Shown piece by piece: positions 33,894-42,102 of a stretch of 54,300 nucleotides of DNA. Every line of letters starts with the position of its first letter. Position 1 is the stretch's first letter. A program made the translations under genes and the position numbers. Under the pieces are notes generated by a model. That model was not told where the DNA came from and searched no databases. It was given only the letters and a program-made list of their open reading frames with translations. Source of the stretch: Frankiales bacterium (GTDB lineage Bacteria > Actinomycetota > Actinomycetes > Mycobacteriales > SCTD01); NCBI GenBank assembly GCA_025965755.1, contig JAOPWI010000214.1, forward strand, positions 1 to 54,300, given 5' to 3'.

Positions 33894-35278
33894 GACGCAC
33901 CAGCCCCGGGGCCCTCGACGGGCAGCCGGACCTCGAACCGGGTACCTGAGCCGGGTTCGGAGAACACCTCGATGCTGCCCCCATGGTTCTGCACGACCAC
34001 GGCTCGCGCCAGGGCCAGTCCCTGTCCGGTGCCGTGACCGACGTCCTTGGTGGTGAAGAACGGCTCGAAGATCTTCCCGATGATGTCCGGCGGGATACCA
34101 GGCCCGTTGTCCTGCACGCTGACCGTGACCCATCCGGCGTCATGGCTGGTGGTCACCGAGATGGTCCCCCGGGTGCTCGCGCCCTGCAGCGCGTCGGCCG
34201 CGTTGACCAGCAGGTTCAGGAAGACCTGGTTGAGGCTTCCGACGTGGCACACGACAGGAGGGATGTCCCCCAGCTGCAGGGCGATGTCCGCCACGTACTT
34301 GATCTCGTTGCGCGCGACGGTCAGGGTCGTGCGGAGGGCGTCGTTGAGATCGGCGTGCCCGCGCTCGGCCTGGTCGCGGTAGCTGAACGCCTTCATGGCC
34401 CGCACCAGCGTCGCCACCCGCTCGATGCCCTCCAGGCTCTGCTGAACGGCGAGGGGAACCTCGCTGGCGAGGTAGTCGATGTCCGCTGCGGCCTCGGCAT
34501 TGGTCATCCGGTCGCGGCGCTCCTGCCACGACAGCGCGCCGGGGCCGCCGTCCAGGCACGCCCGGTACTCCAGCAGCAGCTCCAGCATCGTGCTGTACGA
34601 GGAGGCCAGGAAGCGGGTGTTGTCACCGACGAACTGGATCGGCGTGTTGATCTCGTGGGCGATGCCGGCGGACAGCCGTCCCAGGGCTTCCAGCTTCTGG
34701 TCGTGCCGCGACTCGATCTCCCGGCTGAGGGCCTTCTCGGCGTCGGCGAGCCGTCGGCTCTCGGCCTGCGCGGCGTGCAGCCGGGTCGCCAGCTGAGCCG
34801 CGTCGCGTACCGCGATGGCCTGGGCCTGATTCACATAGAGCCGGTCGAGCAGCGAGTCGTGGACGGCGAAGTCCTCCATGGACAGGCCGTGGTCGAACAG
34901 CTCCGCGGCGTCGTTGACGGCCGGCGACCCCAGGAACAGGGCGGTGCGGCTGTCGTCGTCGACGACGACCTGGCCGCGCAGCGTCAGTCCGGGTCCGGTA
35001 GGCGGAAGCAGCCGAAGCAGAACGAGGGCGCCCGGGTGCGCCGCGAAGTCGGCGACGGTGAACGGCAACGGCGGGGACACGAGGTGCGCCACGTCCGTGA
35101 CGGGCTGGCCGATCCGGGCCTGCGGCACCAACCGTTGCAGCACCGGTCCCAGACCGCGGATCATGAGCTGCTCGTCGAAGGCCAGGTAGAAGGGGAAGGC
35201 GGCGTCCAGGACACGGGGAGGCAGCGTCAGGCCGCCCCGGTGCTCAGGGGGGCCCGCGCTCGACGCGGAACTCGTCAC
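33890..35278 (-). CDS. Histidine kinase with HNOBA-like (H-NOX-associated) input domain
   Basis: 462 residues, no membrane helix. Residues about 25-165 match the pattern of the HNOBA domain (FPFYLAFDEQLMIRGLG, then LRGQVVVDDD, LFLGSPAV, FDHGLSMEDFAVHDSLLDRL), normally next to a haem NO-binding H-NOX protein. A coiled coil (about 165-205) leads to the H-box GIAHEINTPIQFVGDN, N-box NLLVNAADAL, G1 DNGPGIP and the GTGQGLALA motif, all intact. No H-NOX gene is in the window. It is translationally coupled to the REC-HDOD-REC gene, its likely target. Confidence 0.85.
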   Translation of the reverse strand: MTSSASSAGPPEHRGGLTLPPRVLDAAFPFYLAFDEQLMIRGLGPVLQRLVPQARIGQPVTDVAHLVSPPLPFTVADFAAHPGALVLLRLLPPTGPGLTLRGQVVVDDDSRTALFLGSPAVNDAAELFDHGLSMEDFAVHDSLLDRLYVNQAQAIAVRDAAQLATRLHAAQAESRRLADAEKALSREIESRHDQKLEALGRLSAGIAHEINTPIQFVGDNTRFLASSYSTMLELLLEYRACLDGGPGALSWQERRDRMTNAEAAADIDYLASEVPLAVQQSLEGIERVATLVRAMKAFSYRDQAERGHADLNDALRTTLTVARNEIKYVADIALQLGDIPPVVCHVGSLNQVFLNLLVNAADALQGASTRGTISVTTSHDAGWVTVSVQDNGPGIPPDIIGKIFEPFFTTKDVGHGTGQGLALARAVVVQNHGGSIEVFSEPGSGTRFEVRLPVEGPGAGAS

Positions 35279-35390
35279 AGCCCCCGCCCTCCTGCCGATG
35301 GCCGGGCAGCGTCACCGGGACCGTGGTGGCGGGCCCCTCGCCCGGGCCCCGGGTCCATGAACGCGGCGCTGCCGTCGTGCCCGCCCGCGG

Positions 35391-38300
35391 TCATGCGTCG
35401 CTCCGGGGCAGCCACAGGGTCACGACGCACGCGCCGGACCGTTGCGCGCGCGCGTCGATCGTGCCGCCGGTGGCCTCGATCAGCGTGCGGGCGAGGAACA
35501 GCGCCCCCGTCAGATCCGTGGTCTCGAGCGTCCCGACCCGGCCGGCGGGAAGCGGGGCGAACAGGTCGGCGGTCGCCGGCCAGGCGGGGCCGGCGTCGCG
35601 CACCTGCACGGCGACGCCGTCACCGATGCATTCCACGTCGATGCTGACGGCGGTTCCGGCGGCGCAGCGACGGGACGTGAGGTCCAGCACGGCCGCGACG
35701 GCCTGCTGCAGCGCGACCCGATCGGTCAGCACGCGGACGTCGTCCTGACCGCTCAGGGTGACCGCATTCGTGGTCGACAGACCCGACGCTTGCAGCGAGG
35801 CCGCAAGCTGCGGCTGCAGCAGCAGCGGCTCGAGGTTCACGGCGTGACGCAAGATCTCTCCCCGCGCCTGGTCCAGCAGTTGGTCCAGGTGCCGGCGGAC
35901 CTGCGCCGTGCTGTCCGCCAGGGCCAACAGCGCCTGCCGGATCTGGACCTCGGGCAGGGCGGTCCACGACGCGGCCAGGCGATCACTGGAGATCGACAGG
36001 GTGTTCAAGGGCTCGCGGAGCCGGGCTTCGGCGGTGGCCAGCACCATGGCCTGCGCATGCTGGTGCCGCTGCACCGACCGGTGGCGTTCCTGCTCGGCCT
36101 CGGCGAGTCGCTTGTGGGAGATGCGTTCGCCGAGAATCTGGGCGTAGAACGCCACGGTGTCCAGGGTGTGCCGGTCGACCTCGACGACGCTGGCGCTCGC
36201 GGCACAGAGCGTGCCGACCAGCTTTCCGTCGTCGTCCAGGATCGGAACGCCCAGGTAGCTGCGGATGCCGAGGTCCGTCGCGGCGGAGCATGTCGGGAAC
36301 GTCTCGCGGGCGTCCCTGAGGAAGACCGGCCCGTCGGTGATGGCCCGCGAGCACAGCGAATCCGACCAGCTCACCTGCAGCCCCTCGGTGATCTGCAGAT
36401 CGCCGGTGTTGCTCGCCACCAGGATGTCCTGCCGCCCGTCGGCGACATGGGTGAGGTAGGTCGACTCGAGGCCGGTCATGCGCCGCAGGTGCTCGAGCAG
36501 CGGGCGCGCCAGCTGGTCGATGCCGGCCGGGTCGACCGGCCGCAGGTCGGTTCCGGGCACGTGCGGAACGTCCGGAGCAGGAAAGCCGGGGAGCGGTTCG
36601 TTCTGCCCGAGCAGGCCCACGAGCTGGGCGGCGTCAACCGGCCGGGCGAACAGGTAGCCCTGCGCGAACTGACATCCCTGCGCCCGCAGGAACGCCAGCT
36701 GGGCAGGGGTCTCGACGCCTTCCGCGACGACGTCCAGGCCGAGGCCGCGGGCCATGGCCATCATGGCGACGACCAGCGGCGCCCCTGCCTGCTCGTCGCA
36801 TTCCTTGACGAAGGACCTGTCGATCTTGAGCCGTACGAACGGCAGCTGCCGGAGCTGGCCGAGCATGGAGTAGCCGGTTCCGAAGTCATCGATCGACAGG
36901 GCGACGCCCAGGTCGGCCAGCTGGCGGAGCACGGCAACGCACGCTGACGCCTGCTCCACCGCGGCGGTCTCGGTCAGCTCGAGGTCCAGCCGCTGGGCGG
37001 GAACCCCGCTGTCCCGCAGGGCCTGGGTGACGTCGTCGACGAACCGGCCGTCCAGTTGAACGGCGGAGACGTTGACGGCCATGACGAGGTGGCCGTAGCC
37101 GGCCGCGTGCCACCGGGCCAGCTGGGCGCAGGCGGTGTCCAGCACCCACTTGCCAAGCGGCACGATGAGCCCGGTCTGCTCGGCGAGACCGATGAACTCG
37201 TCGGGGCGGACCAGGCCCCGGGTCGGGTGCTGCCAGCGGACCAGCGCCTCCACACCGACGATCTGCCCGGTGCTCACGTCGACCTGCGGCTGGTAGCGCA
37301 GCTCGAACTCCTGCTCGTCCAGAGCCCGCTGCAGGTCGGCCTGCAGAGCCAGCCGCTGGCAGAGCACGTCCTTCATTCCCTCGCGGTACATGACCAGCCG
37401 GCCTGGCCCGGCGGCGACCGCCGCCGCGAGCGCCACCCGGGCCTCGTGCAGCAGGTCGGAGGTGCTGCCGTCGACCGTGCCGGCCGCGCCGATGCTCACG
37501 CTGAAGCGGGTCGCGTTCACCGCCTCGTCGGGGCGCTCCAGTGCCGCCATGAGCCGCTGCGCCACGGGCAGCAGGCTCTCCGGCTGGTTGCCGCGGCTGA
37601 TCACGGCGAACTCGTCGAGGTCACTGCGAGCCAGCGTGGCGTCGTCCCGCAGGCTGTCCCTCAGCCGGTGGATGATCTCCTGGACGAGCTTCTCCCCTTC
37701 CGGCTCGCCGCGCCCGGTGGTGACCGCCCGCACGTCGTGGACCCGCACCAGCAGCAGGCCGCGGAACGTGGAGTCCGCACCCGGCCGGTCCAGCTCGTCG
37801 CGCAGGCCGGAGGCGTTCAGCAGGCCGGTCATCGCGTCGTGCCGGCTGCTGTGCTCGGCCAGGTCCGCCACGGCGGTGCTCTCGGTGACGTCGTGGAAGG
37901 TCGCCACGGCACCCAGGCACGCGCCCGACTCGTCGTAGAGGGGTCGGGCGGAAGCGACGAACCGGGTCCTGTTGCCCCCTGCCTGGGTCACCGTCAGGGC
38001 CTGCGATTCCACGACCTGCCCCTGCAGCGCCCGGGACAGCGGGGCCTGACTGAGCGGCAGCGGCGCGCCGTCGGGGTGGGACAGGACGAGGTCCTCCAGG
38101 CGCTGGCTGCTCTGGCCGTCGAGCCGGCCGCTCAGGCCGAGCTTGCGCTGCAGCGCGCCGTTCATGAGGATGATCTGCCCTCGGGGGTCACAGGCCGCGA
38201 CACCTTCGGTGAGTGACTCCAGGGTGGCGTCGAGGAACAGTCGCTGCCTGGCTGCCTCGGCCTGCGCCTCCAGGACCTCGCTGACGTCCCGGACGAACGC

Positions 38301-39590
38301 CGACAGCCGCCAGCCCCCCGCGTCCTGGCGGAACGAGGTGGCCAGCTCGACGGTGAACCGGTGGCCGTCACGGCGCTGGACCATGCGTCGGGGCCCGTCG
38401 ATCCCGAGCGACGGACCCTGGATGAGCTGCTTGACGACTGCGCTGAACGTCCCGTGGAGCTCCGCGGGAATGATGAGGTCCGCCAGCCGGCGCCCGCGGG
38501 CCTCCGCAGCGGACCAGCCAAAGGTCCGCTCGGCCTGCCGGTTCCACTGCGTGACGCAGCCGGCCTGGTCGAACTCGATGAAGGCGTCGTGGCCCTGTTC
38601 CACGACCGCCCGGGCCTGTTCCTGGCTGGCGCGCAGCATGGCGGCGTCCTGCTCGCGGGCCATGGCGTGTCCCAGCTGCGCGGCGATCGACAACAGCGCG
38701 CGCTCGTCGACCGGAACGGCCCGGGTCGGATCGCCGAGGAACTGCAGATGGCCGACGACTCCGTTGCGGGCCAGCACCGGAAGGCTGACGAGCTCGTCGC
38801 CGCCGGGTCGGCCGCCCGCCTGCTCGGGGGCGAGAGGATGGCGCGTCAGTCCCTGGTACGCCGCGGCCGACGGCGGGTTGCTGAGCGCCGCGACCGCCTG
38901 CGCGGTGGACGCCCCGACGGTGGCGCCGAACCACTCACCTGCCGTCCAGGGCCCCTGCGTGCCGGGCACCGCAGCGAGCAGACGGCCGGCGGACCAGCCG
39001 GTGACGGCGCAGAGGCGGTCGATCGTGACCTGCACGACAGTGCCCAGGTGCTCGGCCTCGCTGGCGACCCGGGCGACCTCGTGCACCGTCTCGAGCAGCT
39101 GCTCCTGGCGGGCGTGGGCGGCCTCGACGACGCGAGCCTGCGTGAGGTCCTCGACGTGCGCGATCAGGTAGAGCAGCCGCCCGGTGACGTCCTCGACCCG
39201 GGTGCCCTCCACCCGGACCCAGACGACGTCGCCGTCCGGCCGGACGTAGCGCTTGGTGAGTCGAAGGGTGCGCCGCTCGCCCGCGGCCAGCTGCCGGCGA
39301 CCCTGCGTGGTCATCTCCCAGTCATCGGGATGCGTGAACTCGTTGATGGACAGGCGCTGCAGTGCCGGTTCATCACGCCCGACGAGGCGGCAGAAGGCGC
39401 CGTTGCCGGCCAGGATGCGTCCCTGCGCGTCGACCACGGCCGTGGCGATCTGCGCCTCGTAAAAGGCGTTGCGGAACAGACTCTCGAGGTAGACGGCCGC
39501 CGGCTGACTGGAAAGCACCGTGCTCCGTTCTCGATGTGGCGGCTTCGCGCCAGTTGTCCCCTCAGCCGTGTGGCCCAGCGTTCGGTGCAT
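35391..39590 (-). CDS. PAS/GAF-GGDEF(degenerate)-EAL protein with C-terminal GAF and pseudo-histidine-kinase region
   Basis: About 1,399 residues from ATG 39590; GTG 39518, also with GGAG upstream, is the other start. In order: PAS (about 40-145), GAF (160-300), two PAS domains (320-570), GGDEF (585-735), EAL (750-1000), GAF (1035-1165) and a kinase-like region (1190-1395). The GGDEF signature reads SDLDEF, so cyclase activity is unlikely. The EAL domain keeps [34 protein letters not shown] and QGY, so c-di-GMP hydrolysis is expected. In the last part the H-box position reads [10 protein letters not shown] with no histidine and the ATP-site box reads DAGPAWP, so it is a pseudokinase. No membrane helices. 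It lies 112 bases upstream of the HNOBA kinase. Confidence 0.9.
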   Translation of the reverse strand: MHRTLGHTAEGTTGAKPPHRERSTVLSSQPAAVYLESLFRNAFYEAQIATAVVDAQGRILAGNGAFCRLVGRDEPALQRLSINEFTHPDDWEMTTQGRRQLAAGERRTLRLTKRYVRPDGDVVWVRVEGTRVEDVTGRLLYLIAHVEDLTQARVVEAAHARQEQLLETVHEVARVASEAEHLGTVVQVTIDRLCAVTGWSAGRLLAAVPGTQGPWTAGEWFGATVGASTAQAVAALSNPPSAAAYQGLTRHPLAPEQAGGRPGGDELVSLPVLARNGVVGHLQFLGDPTRAVPVDERALLSIAAQLGHAMAREQDAAMLRASQEQARAVVEQGHDAFIEFDQAGCVTQWNRQAERTFGWSAAEARGRRLADLIIPAELHGTFSAVVKQLIQGPSLGIDGPRRMVQRRDGHRFTVELATSFRQDAGGWRLSAFVRDVSEVLEAQAEAARQRLFLDATLESLTEGVAACDPRGQIILMNGALQRKLGLSGRLDGQSSQRLEDLVLSHPDGAPLPLSQAPLSRALQGQVVESQALTVTQAGGNRTRFVASARPLYDESGACLGAVATFHDVTESTAVADLAEHSSRHDAMTGLLNASGLRDELDRPGADSTFRGLLLVRVHDVRAVTTGRGEPEGEKLVQEIIHRLRDSLRDDATLARSDLDEFAVISRGNQPESLLPVAQRLMAALERPDEAVNATRFSVSIGAAGTVDGSTSDLLHEARVALAAAVAAGPGRLVMYREGMKDVLCQRLALQADLQRALDEQEFELRYQPQVDVSTGQIVGVEALVRWQHPTRGLVRPDEFIGLAEQTGLIVPLGKWVLDTACAQLARWHAAGYGHLVMAVNVSAVQLDGRFVDDVTQALRDSGVPAQRLDLELTETAAVEQASACVAVLRQLADLGVALSIDDFGTGYSMLGQLRQLPFVRLKIDRSFVKECDEQAGAPLVVAMMAMARGLGLDVVAEGVETPAQLAFLRAQGCQFAQGYLFARPVDAAQLVGLLGQNEPLPGFPAPDVPHVPGTDLRPVDPAGIDQLARPLLEHLRRMTGLESTYLTHVADGRQDILVASNTGDLQITEGLQVSWSDSLCSRAITDGPVFLRDARETFPTCSAATDLGIRSYLGVPILDDDGKLVGTLCAASASVVEVDRHTLDTVAFYAQILGERISHKRLAEAEQERHRSVQRHQHAQAMVLATAEARLREPLNTLSISSDRLAASWTALPEVQIRQALLALADSTAQVRRHLDQLLDQARGEILRHAVNLEPLLLQPQLAASLQASGLSTTNAVTLSGQDDVRVLTDRVALQQAVAAVLDLTSRRCAAGTAVSIDVECIGDGVAVQVRDAGPAWPATADLFAPLPAGRVGTLETTDLTGALFLARTLIEATGGTIDARAQRSGACVVTLWLPRSDA

Positions 39591-39697
39591 CGGCTCCGTC
39601 GCTGTCGGAATCAACGGTATGCCGGGCGGGAGGCTCCCCCGGAAACTTGGACGTCCTTAGCGTCTCGCTAACGCGAGTCGCCCGGGCTCCGCCCGTG

Positions 39698-39743
39698 CTG
39701 CGCGCGCACCGGCCGGCGGGCGTGACGGCCGGTGCGCGCGCAG
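39698..39743 (-). terminator. Strong terminator after the glutamine synthetase-like gene
   Basis: Arms 39698-39714 and 39727-39743 are perfectly complementary over 17 bases, with a 12-base loop. The hairpin begins 6 bases after the TAG stop on the reverse strand. No U-tract, as usual in this genome type. It separates this gene from the PAS/EAL gene. Confidence 0.8.
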
Positions 39744-39749
39744 CCGTGG

Positions 39750-41132
39750 CTACAGGGCCAGCAGGTAGCGGTCGCGCTCCCAGGGGGTGACCTGGGCGTG
39801 GAAGGCGTCCCACTCGCCGTGCTTCATGTCGACGTACTCCTGCACGAAGCCGCCCGGGAACACCTGGTGCACGAGCGGGTCCGCCTCGAACGCCTCCACG
39901 GCCTCCAGCAGGGTGCGCGGCAACCGGACGCTGTTGGTGCCCGGCTGCGACCGCCCGTCGGTGAGCGCGGCGTCGACCGGGTCACCGGGGTCCAGGGCCT
40001 GCTGCACGCCCTCGAGGCCGGCAGCCAGCAGGAACGCCGCCGCGAGATAGGTGTTGGCCGCCGAGTCCACGACACGGTTCTCGATGGCCGGGCGGTTCAC
40101 CGGCAGGCGCAGCATGCAGGAGCGGTTCTGCTCGCCGTAGGCCGACCACACGGGAGCCCAGGAGGCCGAGCCGTCGGCGAGCCGGGGATTGAGCCGCTTG
40201 TAGGAGTTCACCGTCGGCGTCGTGATTGCCGACAGGGCGCCGGCGTGGCGCATGATGCCGGCGGTGAACCCGTACGCGATCTTGCTCCAGCCCTTGCCCC
40301 GCGGGTCGCCCGGATCGCGCATGAGGTTCTCGCCCGTGGTGGCGTCGGCGAGGCTCATGTTGTAGTGGTGGCCCGAGCCCCAGGCCTCGGTGTACGGCTT
40401 GGGCATGAAGGTGGCCAGCAGCCCGCACTCCTTCGCGATCTGGCGGGTCATCAGCCGGAAGAAGGAGAGGCGATCGGCCATCTCGAGGGCCGGCGCGTAG
40501 TCGAAGTCGAACTCGAACTGGCCGTTCCCGCCCTCGTGGTCGAAGCTGTAGACGCCGAAGTCGGTCTCCTGCATCGCTGCGACCATCCGGCTCAGGAACG
40601 GCATCGCATCCAGCGTGCTCTCCAGGTCATAGGCCGGCGTGGGGGACATCGCGCCGCTGCGCGCCATGGGCACCAGGTAGCCGTCCGTGCGCTCGAGCGA
40701 CTCGGGCAAAAAGGCGTAGAACTCGGTCTCGATCCCGAGGTTCATGGTGAACCCGGCGGCTGCGGCCCGGTCCAGCTGGCGCTTGAGGATGGAGCGCGGG
40801 CAGTGCACGAAGGGCTCGTCCCCGGCGAAGAGCAGGTCGGCGGCCATCCAGGCAAACCGCCGGTCCCAGGGCAGGACCCGCAGGGTGGTCAGGTCGGGCA
40901 TCGCGACCGACTCGTCCTCGTTGGGCGTCATCTCCCCCAGGCCGCTGATGCCCCGGGGGGTGTAGCGCTCGGAGCCGGCCAGCAGGTTCGGCAGGTGGTC
41001 GATCGGCACCACCTTGGACTTGCTGCGCCCGAAGACGTCGATCCAGCCGCCGACCGCGAACTCCACGCCGCTCGCGGCCAGCTGCTCGGCCAGCGCCCGG
41101 TGGGCCGGGTCCATCTCACGCACGGTGTCCAC
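39750..41132 (-). CDS. Glutamine synthetase family protein (type III/GlnT-like)
   Basis: 460 residues from GTG 41132, with AGGAG a few bases upstream. The N-terminal beta-grasp part has GGWIDVFGRSKSKVVP. The catalytic part has the metal-binding GIETEFYAF, NGQFEFDFDY (Glu and Gln), FMPKPYTEAWGSGHHYNMSL (His) and ENRVVDSAANTYLAAA (Arg, C-terminal Glu), so the active site looks intact. The pattern is that of GlnT-type (type III glutamate-ammonia ligase or gamma-glutamylamide synthetase) enzymes, not the main GlnA. It is divergent from an Lrp/AsnC regulator, and may ligate ammonia or an amine to glutamate. Confidence 0.9.
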   Translation of the reverse strand: MDTVREMDPAHRALAEQLAASGVEFAVGGWIDVFGRSKSKVVPIDHLPNLLAGSERYTPRGISGLGEMTPNEDESVAMPDLTTLRVLPWDRRFAWMAADLLFAGDEPFVHCPRSILKRQLDRAAAAGFTMNLGIETEFYAFLPESLERTDGYLVPMARSGAMSPTPAYDLESTLDAMPFLSRMVAAMQETDFGVYSFDHEGGNGQFEFDFDYAPALEMADRLSFFRLMTRQIAKECGLLATFMPKPYTEAWGSGHHYNMSLADATTGENLMRDPGDPRGKGWSKIAYGFTAGIMRHAGALSAITTPTVNSYKRLNPRLADGSASWAPVWSAYGEQNRSCMLRLPVNRPAIENRVVDSAANTYLAAAFLLAAGLEGVQQALDPGDPVDAALTDGRSQPGTNSVRLPRTLLEAVEAFEADPLVHQVFPGGFVQEYVDMKHGEWDAFHAQVTPWERDRYLLAL

Positions 41133-41237
41133 TCGGTCTCCTCGTTGGGGGACGCGTCAGGCACGTGCACGTCACACGTGGCATATTCGTCGTCCCGGGG
41201 AACCGTAGAGTCGAGGTTCGACGATGTCGAGGCAAAC

Positions 41238-41247
41238 AACAATTGTT
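41238..41247. promoter_or_regulatory. AT-rich palindrome between glutamine synthetase and Lrp genes
   Basis: AACAATTGTT is a perfect 10-bp palindrome in an AT-rich patch (41234-41250) that stands out in this GC-rich DNA. Lrp/AsnC proteins favour AT-rich dyads, so it is a candidate site for the neighbouring regulator. Confidence 0.45.
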
Positions 41248-41422
41248 AATCGAACGGCAACACGGCTGCCCCGGCGCGCGGATCCCGGCCGGGCGGTGAC
41301 CGCGCGACCCGGTGGTTCGGCGTCGCGGGCGGCGCGCGTCCGGCGCTCCGGGCGGGGTCGACACGAGGACCTGCCGCCCCACCTCCCGACCGCCCAGCCA
41401 GGCGCACAGCAGGATGCGCCCC

Positions 41423-41866
41423 ATGCTGGATGAGATGGACAAGCGGATCGTCCGGCTTCTGCAGCGCAACGCGCGGGTGCCGAACACCGAGATCGCGCGG
41501 ACGCTCAACGTCACCGAGACCACCGTCCGCAACCGGGTCAGCCGGCTCCTGGACGAGGGGCTCATCGAGATCGTCGCCGTCCTTGACCCCAAGGCGGTGG
41601 AGGCCAACATCTCGGCCTTCCTGGCCCTGACCGTGCACCAGTCGCAGGCCGAGCAGGTCGCCGAGAGCCTGCGGGAGCGGTCCGAGGTGCGCTACGTCGC
41701 CAGCGTGCTGGCCCGCGCCCAGATCCTCGTCGAGGCCTTCTTCCGCGACCACGAGCACCTGCTCGCCTTCCACACGGGCTTCCTGCCGACCCTGACCGCC
41801 GTCAGCTCGGTCGAGACCTCGATCGTGCTGCGCGTGCACAAGCTGTCGTACGAGTGGGAGATCTGA
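41423..41866 (+). CDS. Lrp/AsnC-family transcriptional regulator
   Basis: 147 residues from ATG 41423, with AGGA 8 bases upstream; ATG 41414 three codons earlier is the other choice. The N-terminal helix-turn-helix (MDKRIVRLLQRNARVPNTEIARTLNVTETTVRNRVSRLLDEGLI) is a clear AsnC-type domain. The C-terminal RAM domain (about 60-140) binds small ligands, usually amino acids. It is divergent from the glutamine synthetase-like gene and likely controls it; a hairpin ends it right after the stop. Confidence 0.93.
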   Translation: MLDEMDKRIVRLLQRNARVPNTEIARTLNVTETTVRNRVSRLLDEGLIEIVAVLDPKAVEANISAFLALTVHQSQAEQVAESLRERSEVRYVASVLARAQILVEAFFRDHEHLLAFHTGFLPTLTAVSSVETSIVLRVHKLSYEWEI

Positions 41867-41885
41867 CCGCAGGCGCAACCTGCGG
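41867..41885 (+). terminator. Hairpin directly after the Lrp/AsnC gene
   Basis: CCGCAGG (41867-41873), CGCAA loop, CCTGCGG (41879-41885): a 7-bp perfect stem starting on the base after the TGA stop. Short, no U-tract. Confidence 0.45.
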
Positions 41886-42102
41886 CGCGTCCTCGTGGCC
41901 TGGCCGCGAGCGGCGCGGACAGGCCCACTGCACTCCCCCCGCGGGGGTTCTGCGCGTCCGTCGCGTCACGGTGGGGCTCCCTCCTGGGGCGTGCGTGTCG
42001 TTCCTGTTCCGTCTCCATGAAGATCGTTCACCGGGACCGGTTCGCGGCTTCTGCGGCCCGCAAGATGGCGACCCGACTCGCCCCCCCAGTCCGAGGAGCT
42101 CC

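Noticed and set aside
41854..42102. An N-terminal extension of the amidase.
   Set aside because: It lacks a signal peptide in the right place, whereas ATG 42103 has GAGGAG upstream and begins a clean Sec signal.
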